DNA of 44,154 bases from Candidatus Tantalella remota (GCA_030765685.1 JAVCCB010000083.1:1-44154); one strand, 5' to 3'. Shown: positions 1-7,859, numbered from the stretch's first letter. Numbers and translations are program-made. Notes: generated from the sequence alone by a model not told the origin.

Positions 1-224
1 ACCCCTCTTTCTCTGGCGAGTTCAACCATTTTCTTTGACGGGTCAATCCCCTTAGCAATGCCCAGGGGGGCGGCGAACCTTCCTGAACCAACACCGATCT
101 CCAAGCCATACCCTTCTTCCGGAAGAACTTTTCTTACAGCTTCCAGTTCGGACAAATAAGCAAACCGGTTTTCATCATACCACGCGTCATATCGCTTATA
201 AAGTTCATCAAAAACAGTACTCAT
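1..224 (-). CDS. SAM-dependent class I methyltransferase, C-terminus outside window
   Basis: The 5' part of a minus-strand gene that runs off the left edge; about 74 codons are visible. The ATG at 224-222 follows an AAAGGGGATAAT ribosome binding site and lies 10 nt past the stop of the upstream polyferredoxin gene. The translation begins MSTVFDELYKRYDAWYDENR and soon shows the glycine-rich SAM-binding motif I, LEIGVGSGRFA, followed by GIDPSKKMVELA, the usual motif II region of class I (UbiE/ubiquinone-type) methyltransferases. The substrate cannot be told from this piece. It is probably the distal gene of the Fur-led operon, which contains a second methyltransferase at 2771-3400. Confidence 0.85.
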   Translation of the reverse strand, partial: MSTVFDELYKRYDAWYDENRFAYLSELEAVRKVLPEEGYGLEIGVGSGRFAAPLGIAKGIDPSKKMVELARERG

Positions 225-234
225 ATTATCCCCT

Positions 235-1338
235 TTACTTGTACTCTATTGCCTTTGTCGGACATTCCTCAAGACACTTCCCGCATGACCAACAATCTGG
301 TAAAAAATATTTTCTTCTTTTTGCCAGAATATCTTTCATCGCCTCAGTCGGACACACCTTGACGCACCGCTGACATAGCGTGCACTTATTATCATTTATC
401 CTGATCCTGTTTGCCGCAAAGTTTTCTAAGACCCAACTATATAACCCGAACGGACAAATAAACTGGCAGAAAGGTCTAAACACAAAAAAACTTACGATAG
501 CAAAAAGGGGCAGACAAAACAAAGCGATTTTTGCTATATCGTGAAACTCAAATATTTTAAAGAAATTAGCATGATGATAAACTACATAGTTCTTTATGCC
601 GTGGGTGATGCCAGTCCCCAGGCCAAAAAAAAGTATGCTAAATATGACGAACACAAGTATCCGGACACCTAAACTCACCGCAAACGGAACTTTCCACGAA
701 TATTTTTTCTTAAACAAGGGAATGTTAAACAAACTTTCCTGTACTGCGCCCAGTTGACATCCCCAGCTGCAAATAAATTTAGCCCCGAGCAGTGAAAATA
801 AAGTAAAAACTATAAAGCTTATCCAAATTCCCACCGCATTACTTTCCATGTTGTTTAGTAGTTTAAAAACCTTTACTATCGATTCCATCGGATTCGGGGT
901 CGCCCCGAGAAACACCCCGAATACGATAATAACAAAAAGCAAAATCACTAGTCGTATCCTTCCGATATTTTTACCCTTCAACACGAACAGCATTACAAAC
1001 CCAAGCAACACCCCCCATAGAATATATTTCAAGCTATCCCGTAACGGGTTTCTCTCTTCTTTTATGTGTTCAATAGCTTCTTCTACCACTTCTTTACGAA
1101 TGCCCAGGCTCGCGATCGGTTTGTTCCGCGAGATATCCCAAACCGATCGATCTTCATGTCCCAGAATATGCAATATTTCCTTAACCGGGACACTGTTTTC
1201 ATTCGCTATTTCTTTTAAAGTCATCTCCGGTAAAACGACACATGCTCCCGGATCAACTCGAGAGTCGCGCAATAAAAAAACACTCGCGATAAGTACGAAC
1301 AACATAATACCTGTTAAAATTAAAACATTTTTTCTCAT
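235..1338 (-). CDS. NapH/NosR-like membrane polyferredoxin (4Fe-4S)
   Basis: A 367-residue membrane protein. An N-terminal hydrophobic anchor (about residues 5-23) is followed by a short soluble part and at least five further hydrophobic segments. The motifs CSWGCQLG (about 193-200) and CQFICPFGLYSW (about 293-304) are the paired CxxxCP-type motifs of NapH/NosR/CcoG-like membrane electron-transfer proteins. The C-terminus holds two ferredoxin clusters, CTLCQRCVKVCP and CWSCGKCLEECP. It should pass electrons between a quinone or low-potential donor and a partner outside the cytoplasm; the partner is not evident here. The ATG at 1338 has an AAGGGAATAAT ribosome binding site and the DnaJ gene ends 24 nt upstream. 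Confidence 0.85.
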   Translation of the reverse strand: MRKNVLILTGIMLFVLIASVFLLRDSRVDPGACVVLPEMTLKEIANENSVPVKEILHILGHEDRSVWDISRNKPIASLGIRKEVVEEAIEHIKEERNPLRDSLKYILWGVLLGFVMLFVLKGKNIGRIRLVILLFVIIVFGVFLGATPNPMESIVKVFKLLNNMESNAVGIWISFIVFTLFSLLGAKFICSWGCQLGAVQESLFNIPLFKKKYSWKVPFAVSLGVRILVFVIFSILFFGLGTGITHGIKNYVVYHHANFFKIFEFHDIAKIALFCLPLFAIVSFFVFRPFCQFICPFGLYSWVLENFAANRIRINDNKCTLCQRCVKVCPTEAMKDILAKRRKYFLPDCWSCGKCLEECPTKAIEYK

Positions 1339-1362
1339 ATTATTCCCTTGAAAAAGCTCTTT

Positions 1363-1680
1363 TTACTGATCCAGGTCGCCCCACCACCCGTCATAAAACC
1401 TTTTCATATGATCCTTCATTGCTTTATCTTCCAGGCTTTCCGCCTCTTCTATTTTTTTAAACGAAAATTTATAATCCAGACAATACTCAATTAACACTTC
1501 ATTAGCATTGTTAATTTGTTTAAACTTCTCTTCACATTTCTTTTTATCTTTATCCTCACACTTATCAGGATGATACTTTATAGAAAGTTTCCTGAAAGCC
1601 TTTTTTATCTCTGGGATGGTAGCACTCTCGCCAAGTTTTAACGCTTTTCTAGCTTTATCTATTTGTTTATATTCAGCCAT
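1363..1680 (-). CDS. Short DnaJ-domain protein
   Basis: A 105-residue protein made almost entirely of a J domain. Helix II/III is recognisable by KYHPDK (about residues 36-41), carrying the His-Pro-Asp tripeptide that stimulates DnaK ATPase. It has no Gly/Phe-rich linker, zinc-finger or substrate-binding domain, so it is not canonical DnaJ. An HscB-like role in iron-sulfur cluster transfer is conceivable because the operon also encodes a NifU/IscU-type scaffold, but that is inference and the C-terminal HscB domain is absent. The ATG at 1680 is separated by one base from the stop of the broken TPR gene, which suggests translational coupling. Confidence 0.85.
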   Translation of the reverse strand: MAEYKQIDKARKALKLGESATIPEIKKAFRKLSIKYHPDKCEDKDKKKCEEKFKQINNANEVLIEYCLDYKFSFKKIEEAESLEDKAMKDHMKRFYDGWWGDLDQ

Positions 1681-1681
1681 T

Positions 1682-1992
1682 TTATTCCCCCCATTTATTC
1701 ACTATGTTCCACCAATATATTTTTTGACTAGGCACGTTGAATCCCTCTTTTACTTTAACACCAAGATAACTGTGTGGAGCAATTCTCAATAATTTCTTCC
1801 AATATTTAAAAGCTTTCTTCTCTTTTTGTAGCTTAGAATACGCTAGGCCTATTTCGTAAAGTACAACAAGATTTCGGGGATTGACCTTCCCCCATTTTTA
1901 TATGATTTAATTGCATTTTCAAAATCGCCTTTTTGGCGAGACAGAACCCCTTCGTACAAGTTGAAATCATCTTTACTAGCAATAGCCTCCAT
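1682..1992 (-). pseudogene. Small TPR-like protein broken by a one-base frameshift
   Basis: Reading from the ATG at 1992 gives an N-terminal TPR helix pair (NLYEGVLSRQKGDFENAIKS) that loses frame and stops soon after. The continuation in the next frame (NPRNLVVLYEIGLAYSKLQK, then KAFKYWKKLLRIAPHSYLG) is a second TPR-like unit ending at the TAA at 1684-1682. The break sits at a run of A then G (about 1893-1903). One additional A in the A run would restore a continuous protein of about 103 residues reading SYKKWGKVNPRN. The gene is tightly packed between the radical SAM and DnaJ genes. It is either a true inactivating deletion or a homopolymer error. Confidence 0.7.
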
Positions 1993-2769
1993 CTAAACTT
2001 TCCCCCTTCTCTTAAGGGTATCTTTTTCACTTACAGGTTCAACCTTTTTCCGCACACTTTTATAAACTGAAAATACATTTAATCCCTCAAAATGCTTCTC
2101 AATCTCTCTCATTTTACTTTTAGACAAAGGCTTCGCCGCACAAGGTCTCAATGGCATATTCAGTTGAATCTCATCAGCTCCGATCTTCCTAGCTAGCCAC
2201 GATATCTCTTCTGCCTTTTTTTCGTTTTCTTTTGTGAACATGATCTGAAGGACAAGTTTTCCGGTATACTTACTTAAAAACTTCTTAATGCTTTCTGTAA
2301 CTTTTGACAGAGTGATTCCCTGAGCTGGACCGTTAATGTTTCTGAATCCCGCCTCAGAAGAAGCGTCAAGCTTTGCAACTACAAAATCAGCAAGGGAAAG
2401 GTCTTCTCTCACTTTCTTGTCGTACATGAGGGAAGCGTTGGTTAAAACCGCTACCGGTTCTTTTCTTATTCCCTTCACTCCGGTTATCAATTCCCCCAGG
2501 TTTTTAGCTAACGTCGACTCTCCTCTTCCTAAAAACGTAATATAGTCTATCTGCAGCGGCGACAGAGATCTTATCTCTTCAAGAACTTTTTCCGTGGGAA
2601 TAAATACTTCCCTATTCCTAGTGAGGATCTCAGTTTTACCCAGCTAACAATAATTGCAGTCAAAACTGCATATTTTATTTTTGCCCGGAATAGGATCGAC
2701 ACCAAGTGAACTTCCCAGCCTCCAGAAAGACACAGGCCCGTAAATATATTTGTACTTCTTTTTGACCAT
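1993..2769 (-). pseudogene. COG0731-type radical SAM protein interrupted by an in-frame amber codon
   Basis: Read through from the ATG at 2769 this is a 258-codon radical SAM protein of the wyosine-synthetase-like COG0731 group: [16 protein letters not shown] near the start, then the cluster motif CSFDCNYC (codons 34-41) and later DYITFLGRGESTL. Codon 42 is TAG (2644-2646). In relatives as I recall them the next residues are QLG, and here TAG is followed by codons for LG, so one C-to-T change of CAG explains it. The open frame resumes and could restart at ATG 2490, but that product would lack the iron-sulfur motif and be inactive as a radical SAM enzyme. The start is one base after the upstream methyltransferase stop. 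Confidence 0.8.
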
Positions 2770-2770
2770 T

Positions 2771-3400
2771 TTATTCTTCCTTGCCGGCGATCAGGATCCA
2801 ATGACACTTATCTTCATAACTTCTTATTTTGTATCCGCAAGAAGACAACCAGCTACTTGCCGCCTCTTTGCCAACGAATGAATTCTCATGCACGTTCCCT
2901 TCTTGCCTATGCGCTTGATCTATAATTTCCATTCCATTTTCATTGAAATCAGACAAAATAAGAGTGCCCCCTTTTACCAAAACCCTGTCGGTTTCCAGAA
3001 AAACCCCGCTAATATCCTCGATGTGATGTAAAGCCTCTATTATAAAAACGTTATTAAAACTGTTTTCTTTGAATTCGAGGGAGTATGCGTCCATCATATA
3101 CAATTTCACTTTCGAAAGCAACTTTTCATAAGCAAGATTTAGCGCCGTTCCCCTTAACATCTCCTCATTCATATCTACCGAAACAATATCATACCCTGCC
3201 CGCACTAAAGTAATAGCTGTCTTTCCCTTGCCTGAACCTATTTCCAGGATACTTCCCTCCAAGCGCCCTGTTTTCTCAAGAAGGAATTCCCTGCTCTTTT
3301 GAAAATCCAGGCCTTTTTTTTTATAAAAAGTCTGTCTTTCTTCAAAAAGCTTATGGTTATCTTCTATTTCTTTCTCGGTTGCCTTCGTTGTAAATTCCAT
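2771..3400 (-). CDS. SAM-dependent class I methyltransferase
   Basis: A 209-residue soluble protein with a class I methyltransferase core. Motif I is [12 protein letters not shown] (about residues 51-62), the acidic strand-2 motif is VSVDMN, motif post-I is YMMDAY, and EALHHIEDI resembles the motif IV segment of methyltransferase type 11. Distance to its neighbours is minimal: it ends one base before the radical SAM start and begins 5 nt after the MBL hydrolase stop. Together with the adjacent hydrolase and radical SAM protein it may act on a metal-related small molecule or protein; the substrate is unknown. Confidence 0.85.
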   Translation of the reverse strand: MEFTTKATEKEIEDNHKLFEERQTFYKKKGLDFQKSREFLLEKTGRLEGSILEIGSGKGKTAITLVRAGYDIVSVDMNEEMLRGTALNLAYEKLLSKVKLYMMDAYSLEFKENSFNNVFIIEALHHIEDISGVFLETDRVLVKGGTLILSDFNENGMEIIDQAHRQEGNVHENSFVGKEAASSWLSSCGYKIRSYEDKCHWILIAGKEE

Positions 3401-3405
3401 ATTAG

Positions 3406-4119
3406 CTATACCTCAAACTTTTTACCCGCTGCTACATGAATAAAATCCCGGCCGAATCTTTCCTTGAAAACATTTATAGCTTTCTCGCCGCTGCAATGAG
3501 CAGGGCCGGCTTTTCCCGCCCCCAAGTTTTTTAATTTATCGATTACATATATTATTTCTTCAGTTTGTTTGCCCTTTAAGTGAAAGCCTCCAAAAATACA
3601 ATATATTTTTTCGTCGGGAAATCGCTCTCTGACTTTCTTCGTGATCGTTACGATCCCCGGATGAGCACACCCCGTCACAACGCTAACACCTTTGGAGGTT
3701 TTAGCTATTAAAGCTTGCTCCGCTATCTCCCGCTCTTTATACCTGCCTTCGATCTCCCCTGTCACTAATATATTTTTTCCTATTTCGGCAAAATTGTCAT
3801 GCTCTACAAGCACTCCCCCCAGAGCTTTAACGTTCTTCTTAAACCCTTCACTGAACCCCCGACAGGCATGAACTCTTACTCCCTTATTACGCTCAAGTAT
3901 TTTTTTCAATCCGCCTGTATGGTCCGCGTGATCATGCGAGATCACAACATCCTTCACATACGAAACATCTATCGCCATCTCTTTCATGTTTTGAAGTAAA
4001 CTTGTCCCATCTTCTCCAGTATCAAACAATACACTACCATCGACCAAACATGAAAATCCCCATCCTGCCAGAATATTGCTATCTCCCGCGTTGTTGTCGT
4101 AGAGAATTTTAATTTCCAT
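3406..4119 (-). CDS. MBL-fold metallo-hydrolase, COG1237 type
   Basis: A 237-residue metallo-beta-lactamase-fold protein. The binuclear metal signature HDHADHTGG lies at about residues 61-69. A second conserved block, TGCAHPGI, is typical of the COG1237 group related to archaeal dihydropterin-ribofuranosyl-aminobenzene phosphate synthase-like proteins. Later metal-site histidines appear in FGGFHLKG and PAHCSGEKA. It is cytoplasmic, with no signal peptide. These genes often sit beside NifX, MinD-ferredoxin and radical SAM genes in anaerobes, which is the arrangement here. The physiological substrate in such loci is not established. Confidence 0.88.
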   Translation of the reverse strand: MEIKILYDNNAGDSNILAGWGFSCLVDGSVLFDTGEDGTSLLQNMKEMAIDVSYVKDVVISHDHADHTGGLKKILERNKGVRVHACRGFSEGFKKNVKALGGVLVEHDNFAEIGKNILVTGEIEGRYKEREIAEQALIAKTSKGVSVVTGCAHPGIVTITKKVRERFPDEKIYCIFGGFHLKGKQTEEIIYVIDKLKNLGAGKAGPAHCSGEKAINVFKERFGRDFIHVAAGKKFEV

Positions 4120-4128
4120 TACAGTTCC

Positions 4129-4533
4129 TTATGGTTTCAGCAAATAGTCCGCAATAGCTTTGTATAAAGTACTCACCGCAAGTATGGAGCAATGGTAATG
4201 GTTTTCAGACAACCCATCTAACAACGCTATGACTTTTTTAGGCGAAACGCCAAGAGCTTCATTAATACTTTTTCCCAGCACTAACTGTGCCGTAACGACG
4301 CCACAAACACGTGTAGCGATACATCCTTCAGTATAAAACTTAATATCGTCAATAACGTCCCTCTTGATAACAAGATAAAATTCCATCTCGTCTCCGCAAG
4401 GGCCTCTTACCCACGCGCTGGATGTGGGGTCGTTCATCCTTCCAAAATGTTTTGGCTCTTTGGCCATTCCTACAAGGTGTTCCGGATATAAACTTTCATC
4501 ATCAGACACATCTCTTCCGGCTATGTTTTTCAC
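4129..4533 (-). CDS. NifU/IscU-like iron-sulfur cluster scaffold
   Basis: A 134-residue protein corresponding to the NifU N-terminal/IscU domain. The three cluster-ligand cysteine positions are recognisable: GPCGDE (about 45-50), GCIATRVCG (about 70-78, with an additional Cys) and HCSIL (about 114-118). LGKSINEAL is the typical intervening segment. It should assemble transient [2Fe-2S] or [4Fe-4S] clusters for the ferredoxin-domain proteins of the same operon. No cysteine desulfurase is present in the window, so the sulfur donor lies elsewhere. The start at 4533 is 15 nt downstream of the MinD-family ATPase stop. Confidence 0.88.
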   Translation of the reverse strand: MKNIAGRDVSDDESLYPEHLVGMAKEPKHFGRMNDPTSSAWVRGPCGDEMEFYLVIKRDVIDDIKFYTEGCIATRVCGVVTAQLVLGKSINEALGVSPKKVIALLDGLSENHYHCSILAVSTLYKAIADYLLKP

Positions 4534-4548
4534 TTATCCCCCGCTTGT

Positions 4549-5409
4549 TTATCCTATTTCCTCTTTAAGATCATGCCATATTTCCTTTATTGTTTCTGTC
4601 GTTTCGTTATTTACATGTTCCACTATTGTCTTGCCTTTGACCATGGCTTTAACTATTTGCTTATCAAAACCTATCTTGCCTATAATTTTAATATCGTTCT
4701 TCAGGCAATACTCCTCGATCTTCCCGGTCATCTCCAGATTAAGGTCATACTTATTGATCACCATTTTAACCGGTACACCAAAATGTTCCGCGACCTGTAT
4801 AACCCTATCCGCGTCATGCAACCCGGATAGGGTGGGCTCTGTCACGACAAGAGCGGTATCCACTCCTGAAATAGAAGCTATGACCGGGCACCCTATCCCC
4901 GGGGACCCGTCAATAATAACCCACTCAAAATTATTCTCTTCGGCCAGTTCCTTTGCTTTATTCCTTACCAAGCTTACGAGTTTTCCGGAATTTTCTTCGG
5001 CGATCCCCAGCTTCGCGTGAACCATGGGTCCGAATCTTGTGTTTGAGATAAACCACTCCCCGGTCGCGTTCTCTTCCATTTTTATAGCGCCTTCCGGACA
5101 GGCAAAGCCGCAAAACGCGCATCCCTCGCATGAAACAGGATCTACTACAAAATCCCCGCTTATAGCATCAAATCGGCACAATTCTCTGCACTTCCCGCAG
5201 GATGTGCACATGTCGTTATTGATCACAGCGGTCTTGCCGCTTTTAAACGAATGACTTTCCTTTACATCCGGAGTAAGCAATAAATGCAGATCCGCCGCGT
5301 CAACGTCACAATCCACCATCACCTTGCTATCCGCGATCGCGGCAAAAGACGCGGTTAATATCGTCTTGCCTGTGCCGCCTTTTCCGCTTATAACAACAAT
5401 TTGTTTCAT
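4549..5409 (-). CDS. MinD-superfamily P-loop ATPase with inserted ferredoxin domain (first copy in coordinate order)
   Basis: A 286-residue COG1149-type protein. The deviant Walker A motif GKGGTGKT is at about residues 9-16. Two ferredoxin motifs are inserted after the first third: CTSCGKCRELC and CEGCAFCGFACP. The Switch II-like region reads IIDGSPGIGCPV. Such proteins couple ATP hydrolysis to iron-sulfur or metal-cofactor handling and usually occur as adjacent pairs with NifX proteins, as here (partner at 5734-6585). The start ATG 5409 has an AAGGAAAAGC ribosome binding site. The precise biochemical role of this family is not settled. Confidence 0.9.
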   Translation of the reverse strand: MKQIVVISGKGGTGKTILTASFAAIADSKVMVDCDVDAADLHLLLTPDVKESHSFKSGKTAVINNDMCTSCGKCRELCRFDAISGDFVVDPVSCEGCAFCGFACPEGAIKMEENATGEWFISNTRFGPMVHAKLGIAEENSGKLVSLVRNKAKELAEENNFEWVIIDGSPGIGCPVIASISGVDTALVVTEPTLSGLHDADRVIQVAEHFGVPVKMVINKYDLNLEMTGKIEEYCLKNDIKIIGKIGFDKQIVKAMVKGKTIVEHVNNETTETIKEIWHDLKEEIG

Positions 5410-5421
5410 ATTTGCTTTTCC

Positions 5422-5716
5422 TTAATTCAGCTTACTCGAGGCATCCTGAGCCGCTACTACTATCGCGTATTTCGTAGGTGCCGGTGTCAAACAGGGATGT
5501 GTAGCTATCTGTAATGTTTCCAATTCTGTAAAGGAAACCCTTTGTTGAACTGCCATGCCTATTATGTTAATGATCTCCCCCGCTGACATCCCCCCGGAAA
5601 CCTGACCTCCCATCAATATCCCGGACTATTTGGAAAAGATCAGCTTTACCTTCAAGTTGCTTGTCCCCGGCAGGGCCCCCGGATCGAAAAATTAAAATAT
5701 CACTTTTATTGCTCAT
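5422..5716 (-). pseudogene. Remnant of an FAD/NAD-dependent disulfide oxidoreductase: start and end joined, middle lost
   Basis: The ATG at 5716 with a GGAGAAG ribosome binding site encodes MSNKSDILIF, like the first Rossmann strand of flavoprotein oxidoreductases. Shifting one frame, the DNA at once encodes the C-terminal dimerisation domain: ALPGTSNLKVKLIFSK, an in-frame TAG where relatives usually carry Tyr, then SGILMGGQVSGGMSAGEI and IATHPCLTPAPTKYA, ending at 5422. A functional enzyme needs roughly 440 residues with the FAD and NAD domains between. About a kilobase is therefore missing, with a frameshift and a nonsense codon on top. It sits between the two MinD ATPase genes, where the intact enzyme presumably served as an electron-transfer partner. 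Confidence 0.8.
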
Positions 5717-5733
5717 TAAAGATCTTCTCCTTT

Positions 5734-6585
5734 TTATGTTATCTTTTTTATCTTCCCAAATAACTCCTGAAACTCTTTCATATATTCCGGGAAAGCTTCC
5801 ACAATTGGAACACCTTCGGAATAAGCGCTGGCTATTTCTCTCTTAAAAGGTATTTTCATTAATATCGGTATATTTTCTCTTTCACAATATTTATCTGTTT
5901 CATCATTTCCAAGATCGGAACGATTAATGACAACACCAAAAGAAATGTCCATTTTGCGCAAAACCTCTACCGCTAAAATAAGATCGTTCAATCCAAACGG
6001 AGTTGGCTCAGTAACAAGCAGACAAAAATCCGCTCCCTGAATAGATGAAATAACCGGACAGGACGTTCCCGGAGGAGCGTCAATGATAACCGTTTTCCCC
6101 GGATCTATATGCTTTTTAACTGCTCGTATGACCGGAGGGGCCATTGCTTCCCCAATATTAAGCTTCCCATGAATAAATTCTATATATCCCCTTTTGCCTA
6201 TTTCTACTACTCCAACATCCCGAGGCACTTCTTTAATACAATTTTCAGGGCAGAGATAGGAGCATGCTCCGCATCCGTGACAAAGCTCCGGAAAAACAAG
6301 GATCTTCCCCTTAGAATTGTCCCCGGGTGGAAGGACTGCTATCGCATTGTAAGCACAAACCTGCTGGCATTTCCCGCAAAAAGTACATTTACTCTCATCA
6401 ACTTCAGGTACAAGAATAGATACAACCTCAGTTTTCTCGATATCGGGTTTTATAAAAATATGCGCATTCGGTTCTTCGACGTCACAATCCAGGAATTGCA
6501 CGTCTTCTTCAAGAGAAAACGCGAGGTTTGTAGAAACCGTTGTTTTTCCTGTTCCACCTTTACCGCTTGCTACAGATATTATCAT
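5734..6585 (-). CDS. MinD-superfamily P-loop ATPase with inserted ferredoxin domain (second copy)
   Basis: A paralogue of the 4549-5409 protein, about 283 residues from the ATG at 6585. I prefer this start over the one 33 nt upstream (6618) because MIISVASGKGGTGKTTVSTN begins directly at the Walker A strand, and AGAGGAT lies at the right distance as a ribosome binding site. Ferredoxin motifs CTFCGKCQQVC and CHGCGACSYLCPENC are inserted; the later segment IIDAPPGTSCPV is the family's switch region. It starts 5 nt after the stop of the small cysteine-rich ORF. It presumably forms a hetero-pair with the other MinD-type ATPase, acting in cofactor or cluster transfer. Confidence 0.9.
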   Translation of the reverse strand: MIISVASGKGGTGKTTVSTNLAFSLEEDVQFLDCDVEEPNAHIFIKPDIEKTEVVSILVPEVDESKCTFCGKCQQVCAYNAIAVLPPGDNSKGKILVFPELCHGCGACSYLCPENCIKEVPRDVGVVEIGKRGYIEFIHGKLNIGEAMAPPVIRAVKKHIDPGKTVIIDAPPGTSCPVISSIQGADFCLLVTEPTPFGLNDLILAVEVLRKMDISFGVVINRSDLGNDETDKYCERENIPILMKIPFKREIASAYSEGVPIVEAFPEYMKEFQELFGKIKKIT

Positions 6586-6590
6586 TCTGC

Positions 6591-6762
6591 TTATCCTCTG
6601 ACCATTTTGGTTCCGCACTCAGGACATTCGACAAAAGTACAAGGGGTCCCCGCTTTATGCGGCGCTTTAGCCCCGTATTTTGGACACACACAGTTACCAC
6701 CGGGTCCAGATACCTGCAACCGGGCCTTGCCCCAAAAGGCCTGTTCCATTTCCACCTGGCAT
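6591..6762 (-). pseudogene. Small Gly-rich/cysteine-knuckle protein, frameshifted
   Basis: The ATG at 6762 has a perfect AGGAGGTG ribosome binding site and encodes MPGGNGTGLLGQGPVAG, the hallmark N-terminus of the small MPGxDGTGP (DUF5320-like) family, but stops at 6694. In the next frame the DNA encodes GPGGNCVCPKYGAKAPHKAG and then CTFVECPECGTKMVRG, ending at 6591. As I recall, fused relatives carry both parts, so a short indel probably broke the gene. A 52-residue product could also be made from the ATG at 6749 without the normal N-terminus. One ligand of the first cysteine knuckle has become Tyr (CVCPKYG), consistent with decay. It is part of the NifX/MinD locus. Confidence 0.6.
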
Positions 6763-6848
6763 AATACACCTCCTAATTTTTTCTGAAAGAAAAAAATTAC
6801 TTCGAGAAACCGGATCGGCGAGGTTTCGAGAAGTCTTTCCCCCCATTT
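6763..6848 (-). promoter_or_regulatory. Hairpin leader, copy 1
   Basis: About 85 bp directly upstream of the small cysteine-rich gene, closely matching the leader at 8220-8305. On the transcribed (minus) strand it carries an imperfect stem formed by CTTCTCGAAACC and GGTTTCTCGAAG, then a second A/T-rich hairpin, then AATTAGGAGGTGTATT and the start codon. Both stems and the ribosome binding site are conserved between the copies while the loops vary. This suggests a cis-acting RNA element or a duplicated 5' region. Confidence 0.55.
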
Positions 6849-6851
6849 TTA

Positions 6852-7028
6852 TTAGAGTTCTAGAAAAGTAATTGCTTCAACCGAACACTGGCTGATACAA
6901 ACGCCACAACCTAAACATTCTTCACTGACAACTGCTTTCCCATTCTCGATCTTGATCACGTTAACCGGACATATGTCTATACAAGCCGCACACCCTGTGC
7001 ATTTTTCATTATCAATTTTAACCGCCAT
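6852..7028 (-). CDS. 2[4Fe-4S] ferredoxin
   Basis: A 58-residue clostridial-type ferredoxin. It has two CxxCxxCxxxCP-like motifs, CTGCAACIDICP and CLGCGVCISQC, the second ending CS instead of CP. The ATG at 7028 is preceded by GGAGGAGACAATT, so I reject the longer upstream reading that would start at 7121. It lies 37 nt after the first NifX-type gene and is probably the soluble electron carrier for the adjacent MinD-ferredoxin ATPases. Confidence 0.92.
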   Translation of the reverse strand: MAVKIDNEKCTGCAACIDICPVNVIKIENGKAVVSEECLGCGVCISQCSVEAITFLEL

Positions 7029-7065
7029 AATTGTCTCCTCCTGTTCGCTTGTTAACGGTCTTTTT

Positions 7066-7431
7066 TTACTCGGTCCCAAAATGAGAATCGACACTAGGAC
7101 CTTGAGTTGATTTAAACTCACCTTTTTTGTATTTATCTAAAACTTCTTTTATCGTACCGGTGACTCCTGTTATCACTTCAATGCCCGCGGCGTTCAAAGT
7201 CTGGTACGCGTTGGGGCCAACATTTCCGGTCAGAACCACCTTGACTTGTTTTTCAGCCATTGACTGGCCTGACTGAACTCCTACTCCGCCCATACCATCC
7301 TTATTCGGATTTTCCAGAACATCTATCGCATCCGTGTCGGTATCAACAATAACAAAATACTGACATCTTCCAAAACGCGGATCTAACTGTGCTTCAAGAT
7401 TATTGCCTTGTGATGTTATGCATATTTTCAT
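7066..7431 (-). CDS. NifX/NafY-family (dinitrogenase FeMo-cofactor domain) protein
   Basis: About 121 residues from ATG 7431 (MKICITSQGNNLEAQLDPRF), matching the NifB/NifX C-terminal fold: an N-terminal strand, DPRFGRCQYFVIVD, then MAEKQVKVVLTGNVGPNAYQ and AAGIEVITGVTGTIKEVL. I chose ATG 7431, two bases after the previous stop, over the GTG at 7440, which overlaps that gene. No nitrogenase genes are in view. In non-diazotrophic anaerobes such stand-alone proteins occur with MinD-ferredoxin ATPases and may carry iron-sulfur or metal clusters. The C-terminal tail is short and polar. Confidence 0.9.
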   Translation of the reverse strand: MKICITSQGNNLEAQLDPRFGRCQYFVIVDTDTDAIDVLENPNKDGMGGVGVQSGQSMAEKQVKVVLTGNVGPNAYQTLNAAGIEVITGVTGTIKEVLDKYKKGEFKSTQGPSVDSHFGTE

Positions 7432-7433
7432 TT

Positions 7434-7841
7434 TTAGCACTCTCCTTCTTTATGATGTTCATCATTGGGGTGATCACATTCAGTCTTATCAAGACCGTAT
7501 CCTTTTCCAGCGCCAGGCTTACACAAGCTCTCGCCGCCCACAAGAGTTCCGTTTGCTATTTTGTCCACCACATCATCTATCGGACCGCTAACGCCAACCA
7601 CTCTCTCGATCCCCTGATCAGAAAAAAGCTGAACGGCTCTTTGCCCCATTCCTCCGGCAATAATGCAATTAACCCCTTTATCATGCAAAAATCGGGGCAA
7701 AAACCCGGGATCATGCCCCGGATTAGACAATTCCTCTTTACCTGTTACCTTGCCTTCTTCAATATCAATTATCGTAAACAAAGGACACCGCCCAAAATGA
7801 GCAGACACATTGTCCCCCTCTGTGGAAATCGCTATACGCAT
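7434..7841 (-). CDS. NifX/NafY-family protein with Cys/His-rich tail
   Basis: A 135-residue member of the same family as its downstream neighbour. It starts MRIAISTEGDNVSAHFGRCP and carries GVNCIIAGGMGQRAVQLF and GIERVVGVSGPIDDVVDKI. It differs by a C-terminal tail rich in metal-binding side chains (about residues 106-135: SLCKPG, then DKTECDHPNDEHHKEGEC), which could bind iron or another metal. The pair may work as a heterodimer or as successive carriers. It ends two bases before the next gene, so the two are almost certainly co-translated. Confidence 0.9.
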   Translation of the reverse strand: MRIAISTEGDNVSAHFGRCPLFTIIDIEEGKVTGKEELSNPGHDPGFLPRFLHDKGVNCIIAGGMGQRAVQLFSDQGIERVVGVSGPIDDVVDKIANGTLVGGESLCKPGAGKGYGLDKTECDHPNDEHHKEGEC

Positions 7842-7859
7842 TTTTTTCTCCCTTTTTTG

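Noticed and set aside
2644..5650. TAG as a sense codon (pyrrolysine or glutamine) in the radical SAM and FAD genes
   Set aside because: TAG ends the CDP-alcohol phosphotransferase, the MBL hydrolase and the secreted protein at 22162. The FAD gene is also deleted and frameshifted. No suppressor tRNA is in the window.
7066..7841. Nitrogenase-related function of the NifX-family genes
   Set aside because: No nifH, nifD, nifK or nifB is present; stand-alone NifX-domain proteins are widespread in non-fixing anaerobes.
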